64,000 nt of DNA, from positions 1-64,000 of the forward strand of contig JAKACT010000003.1 in NCBI GenBank assembly GCA_021821195.1, in the 5' to 3' direction. The notes under the pieces are model-generated. The model saw only the letters and a program-made list of their open reading frames with translations, did not search any database and was not told where the DNA came from. How positions within the stretch are numbered: the first letter of the stretch is position 1; every line of letters starts with the position of its first letter. Made by a program: the position numbers and the translations under genes. The DNA is from Pseudomonadota bacterium. GTDB taxonomy: Bacteria; Pseudomonadota; Gammaproteobacteria; Xanthomonadales; Xanthomonadaceae. This document shows, in pieces, positions 61,914 to 64,000 of the stretch.

Positions 61914-62738
61914 TCAGCCCAGGCTGGTGCGGGCGCCGCCGGCGTGCTTGGCCAGGTACAGCGCCCGGTCGGCGCGCTGGCGCAGTTGCGCCGGGGCCTG
62001 GTCTTCCTCGCCCAACTGCACCAGGCCGGCGCTGAAACCCACGTAGTTCGGGCCAACCTCGGCGGTATGCCAGCTCCTGCAGCTGGCGAAGGCGGCGTGC
62101 AGGCGCTGGCTGAAGCGCTTGCCGCCCTCCAGGTCGGTATCGGTGAGGATCACCGCGAAGGCATCGCCACCCAGCCGCGCCGGCAGGTCGGAGGTGCGGC
62201 AGACCGAGCGCAGCAGCCTTGCCGCTTCGGCCAGCACTTCGTCGCCCACTGCATGCGACCAGTTGTCGTTGATCTGGCGGATATGGTCCAGGTCCAGCAG
62301 CATCAGGCACAGCGCCTGGCCGTGCCGCTTGGAACGGGCGAAATGATGGGCGAAGCCCTCGTCGAAGGCGCGCCCATTGGGTAGCCCGGTCAATCCGTCC
62401 TCATGGGCCTGCCGGCCGAACTCCACCGCCTGCTGCTGCAGCCGCTCGACCAGTCCCTCCCGGTCGCGCCGCGCGGCCTGCAATTGCTCGCCCTGCTGGC
62501 GCATGCCGGTGGCGTATTCGTCCAGCTGCCGCTGCAGGCGCTCGCGCCCACGGCGCTCGCGCAGGCCCCAGACCCATGCGGCGCCCGCCCCCAACAGCGC
62601 GAGCAGGAAGAGTGCCCACGGCCAGATGCTGGTGCCCTGCCCGGCTGCGGCTTGCGTGGGTGGCGCTGCCAGCAACACCGCCAGCATTGCGCCGGCCCGT
62701 GGACCCGTCTTGGAGTGGATCGCCCGCGTGGGTTTCAT
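61914..62738 (-). CDS. GGDEF-type protein with GGDAF variant
   Basis: 274 residues. A signal-like N terminus, a membrane helix (~33-55, WPWALFLLALLGAGAAWVWG), a coiled coil rich in Arg/Gln, then a GGDEF fold: DGLTGLPNGRAFDEGF, LMLLDLDHIRQINDNWSHAV, RLGGDAFAVIL. The catalytic motif is GGDAF, losing the second acidic residue, so cyclase activity is doubtful. ATG 62738 has GAGG 7 bases upstream; the frame is open further upstream without similarity. Next to acnA and the vapBC pair, but divergent from acnA. Confidence 0.82.
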   Translation of the reverse strand: MKPTRAIHSKTGPRAGAMLAVLLAAPPTQAAAGQGTSIWPWALFLLALLGAGAAWVWGLRERRGRERLQRQLDEYATGMRQQGEQLQAARRDREGLVERLQQQAVEFGRQAHEDGLTGLPNGRAFDEGFAHHFARSKRHGQALCLMLLDLDHIRQINDNWSHAVGDEVLAEAARLLRSVCRTSDLPARLGGDAFAVILTDTDLEGGKRFSQRLHAAFASCRSWHTAEVGPNYVGFSAGLVQLGEEDQAPAQLRQRADRALYLAKHAGGARTSLG

Positions 62739-62862
62739 CACCGAACCTCGCCCCTTTTCAACCAGGCTTAACATCGGAACCGCAAGATGACGCGGGGACC
62801 CCCGCTTTTTTCCAACGTCCGGCCGCAACCGGGCGCCACCACGCATTACCGGGAGCACGTCC

Positions 62863-64000
<1,138 letters not shown>

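Overview
The window is a GC-rich (about two thirds G+C by eye) chromosome segment from a gammaproteobacterium, most likely of the Xanthomonadaceae/Lysobacteraceae. The evidence is the gene order: a c-di-GMP/two-component cluster, then flgNM-flgA-cheV, flgB-L, fliC-flaG-fliDST, rpoN2, fleQ, fliE-R, flhBAFG, fliA, cheYZA, motCD and ParA/CheW genes, with family-type 'GTAGG...GGCTTCAGCC' intergenic repeats. The genus cannot be fixed from sequence alone.

Layout: 1-3.5 kb is a disturbed border with the end of a metal-transporting P-type ATPase, acetate kinase, an apparently truncated ATP-grasp-like gene, an IS110-type element and an IS3 orfA remnant. 3.5-8.5 kb holds c-di-GMP and two-component regulators (HD-GYP, GGDEF-EAL-REC, histidine kinase) next to flgN and flgM. 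8.5-20.6 kb encodes rod, hook, rings and junction proteins (flgA, cheV, flgBCDEFGHI, flgJKL). A major-facilitator transporter on the opposite strand (20.7-21.8 kb) interrupts the cluster. 22-27 kb carries flagellin, flaG, the cap protein, secretion chaperones and a PilZ-like gene. 27-30.6 kb carries sigma-54 (rpoN2), a lone receiver and FleQ. 30.8-48.6 kb is basal body, switch, export apparatus, FlhF, FlhG and sigma-28. 48.6-57.6 kb is chemotaxis and motor: cheY-cheZ-cheA, motCD, a ParA/CheW-like array-positioning pair, and a separate STAS-cheY-cheA unit. 57.6-64 kb is non-flagellar: a DUF3817-like membrane protein, acnB, a VapBC toxin-antitoxin pair, a GGDEF protein and the start of acnA.

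The regulatory hierarchy can be read from the DNA. FleQ and RpoN2 are encoded here, and GG-N10-GC sigma-54 promoters lie before flgA, flgB, flgJ, fliE and fliL. FliA (last gene of the fliL operon) and FlgM are also here, and sites of the form T[C/A/T]AAG-N14-GCCG[A/T/C]-A lie before flgM, cheV, fliC, fliD, cheY, motC and the STAS-cheY-cheA unit. Two of these sigma-28 sites (cheV, motC) lie so close to the start codon that the mRNAs should be leaderless or nearly so.

No tRNA, rRNA or CRISPR array was recognised. No wholly new multi-gene system was found. The most unusual items are the near-leaderless class III starts, a RavR-like protein that has lost several catalytic residues, the IS110 scar with a possible guide-RNA flank, a perfect hairpin between flgE and flgF, and a roughly 295-bp palindromic intergenic element next to acnB.
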